From Shumkonia mesophila (GTDB taxonomy: Bacteria; Pseudomonadota; Alphaproteobacteria; Rhodospirillales; Shumkoniaceae): DNA of 64,000 nt. Numbering within the stretch: the first letter of the stretch is position 1; the number at the start of each line of letters is the position of its first letter. Under the pieces are notes generated by a model. That model worked only from the letters and a program-made list of their open reading frames with translations. It did no database searches and was not told the origin of the DNA. Location: positions 62,001-126,000 of the forward strand of contig NZ_JAOTID010000012.1 in NCBI RefSeq assembly GCF_026163695.1, read 5' to 3'. This document shows positions 63,542 through 64,000 of the stretch, piece by piece. The translations under genes and the position numbers were made by a program.

Positions 63542-64000
63542 TCAGGCCTCGCCGACGGTTTCCACCATGGCGGCGGAAAGCGCGTCCTGCGGCGACTTGC
63601 CGCCCCAGATGACGAATTGGAAGGCCGGATAGAAGCGCTCGCACTCGGCGACCGCGTTGTCCAACAGGTCTTCCAGTTGCTCGGGCGTCGGTCCGCCGGT
63701 GCCGCGCAGCGGCAGGGCGTGGCGGTACATGGGCAGCCCCTCCTCTTCCCACATGCCGAAGTGGCCGAGCCACATGCGCTCGTTGACCAGGCACAGCAAC
63801 TGGCCGATGCCGGCCTTCTTCTCGGCGGGCACCCGCATGTCGAAGGCGCAGGTGAAATGAAGCGCGCCGACCTCCTCGTTCCAGGCGAAGTAGAGGCTGT
63901 AGTCGCACCAATGGCCGGGAACCTGGGCAGCCATCTCCTGATCGCTGCGCCGGTCGAACATCCAGTCGTTGGCGGTGACGACCCGTTCCACCACATCGAG
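63542..64000 (-). CDS. YbjN-domain protein (5' end beyond the window)
   Basis: At least 153 residues are present; the frame stays open to the right edge (reading LDVVERVVTANDWMFDRRSD at the left of the protein), so the start is probably outside. It has the YbjN fold pattern (WCDYSLYFAWNEEVGALHFTCAFDMRV in pieces, and WLGHFGMWEEEGLPMYRHALPL in pieces), related to type III secretion chaperones in shape. These proteins affect motility and stress tolerance in enterobacteria, by mechanisms not established. It is just upstream of proC. Confidence 0.83.
   Translation of the reverse strand, partial: LDVVERVVTANDWMFDRRSDQEMAAQVPGHWCDYSLYFAWNEEVGALHFTCAFDMRVPAEKKAGIGQLLCLVNERMWLGHFGMWEEEGLPMYRHALPLRGTGGPTPEQLEDLLDNAVAECERFYPAFQFVIWGGKSPQDALSAAMVETVGEA

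Overview
The window is a G+C-rich (roughly two-thirds G+C by eye) bacterial chromosome segment that reads as an alphaproteobacterium, most likely of the Rhodospirillales. This is an inference from three things: the gene order rplU-rpmA-obgE-proB-proA-nadD-rsfS-rlmH-gpmI-envC-ctpA-divergent deacetylase-rppH, the Lys/Ala-rich tail on ribosomal protein L21, and the kinds of uptake and regulatory genes present. It holds about 60 protein genes, one tRNA, one frameshifted pseudogene, several families of palindromic repeats and a number of operator-like palindromes. No insertion sequence, prophage, CRISPR array or rRNA was seen.

Positions 1-20,400 are catabolic and accessory. A minus-strand cluster (7918 down to the left edge) encodes ureidoglycolate lyase, ureidoglycine aminohydrolase, a divergent aspartate/ornithine-type carbamoyltransferase, a cytoplasmic asparaginase, a carbamate kinase and a branched-chain-type ABC importer. 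I read it as a ureide (allantoin-derivative) uptake and breakdown operon in which a PyrB-like enzyme may run backwards to make carbamoyl phosphate and then ATP. A divergent ROK regulator (8184-9407) shares its intergenic region with two large dyads. Next comes a GntR-controlled sugar-acid operon (gntR, an enolase-superfamily dehydratase, tctCBA), then LysE and DUF2937 genes, a DUF1127 microprotein, and a ribose/fructose-type ABC importer with a Gfo/Idh/MocA dehydrogenase.

Positions 20,400-36,450 are mixed: ppnP, a 1003-residue trifunctional flavoprotein/glutamate-synthase-beta/ferritin fusion, an SpoU methyltransferase, a second LysE exporter, rlmJ, a CPA1-type antiporter, a TetR-SDR-RND efflux locus, a bile-acid-symporter-family transporter, a broken GIY-YIG gene and tRNA-Ser(CGA).

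Positions 36,450-64,000 are mostly core genome: ribosomal proteins and Obg, proline synthesis (proB, proA and, at the far end, proC), NAD synthesis, ribosome silencing and modification, glycolysis, envelope (EnvC-like, S41 protease, deacetylase), RNA pyrophosphohydrolase, folate (FolM-like SDR and FolB), uvrC-pgsA, molybdenum cofactor (mobB-moeA-moaD-moaE), an HAD phosphatase that seems to start at AUU, a LOG-family protein, ilvE with a divergent MarR regulator, an alcohol dehydrogenase, an OmpR/EnvZ-type two-component pair, a TetR regulator and a YbjN-domain protein cut by the right edge.
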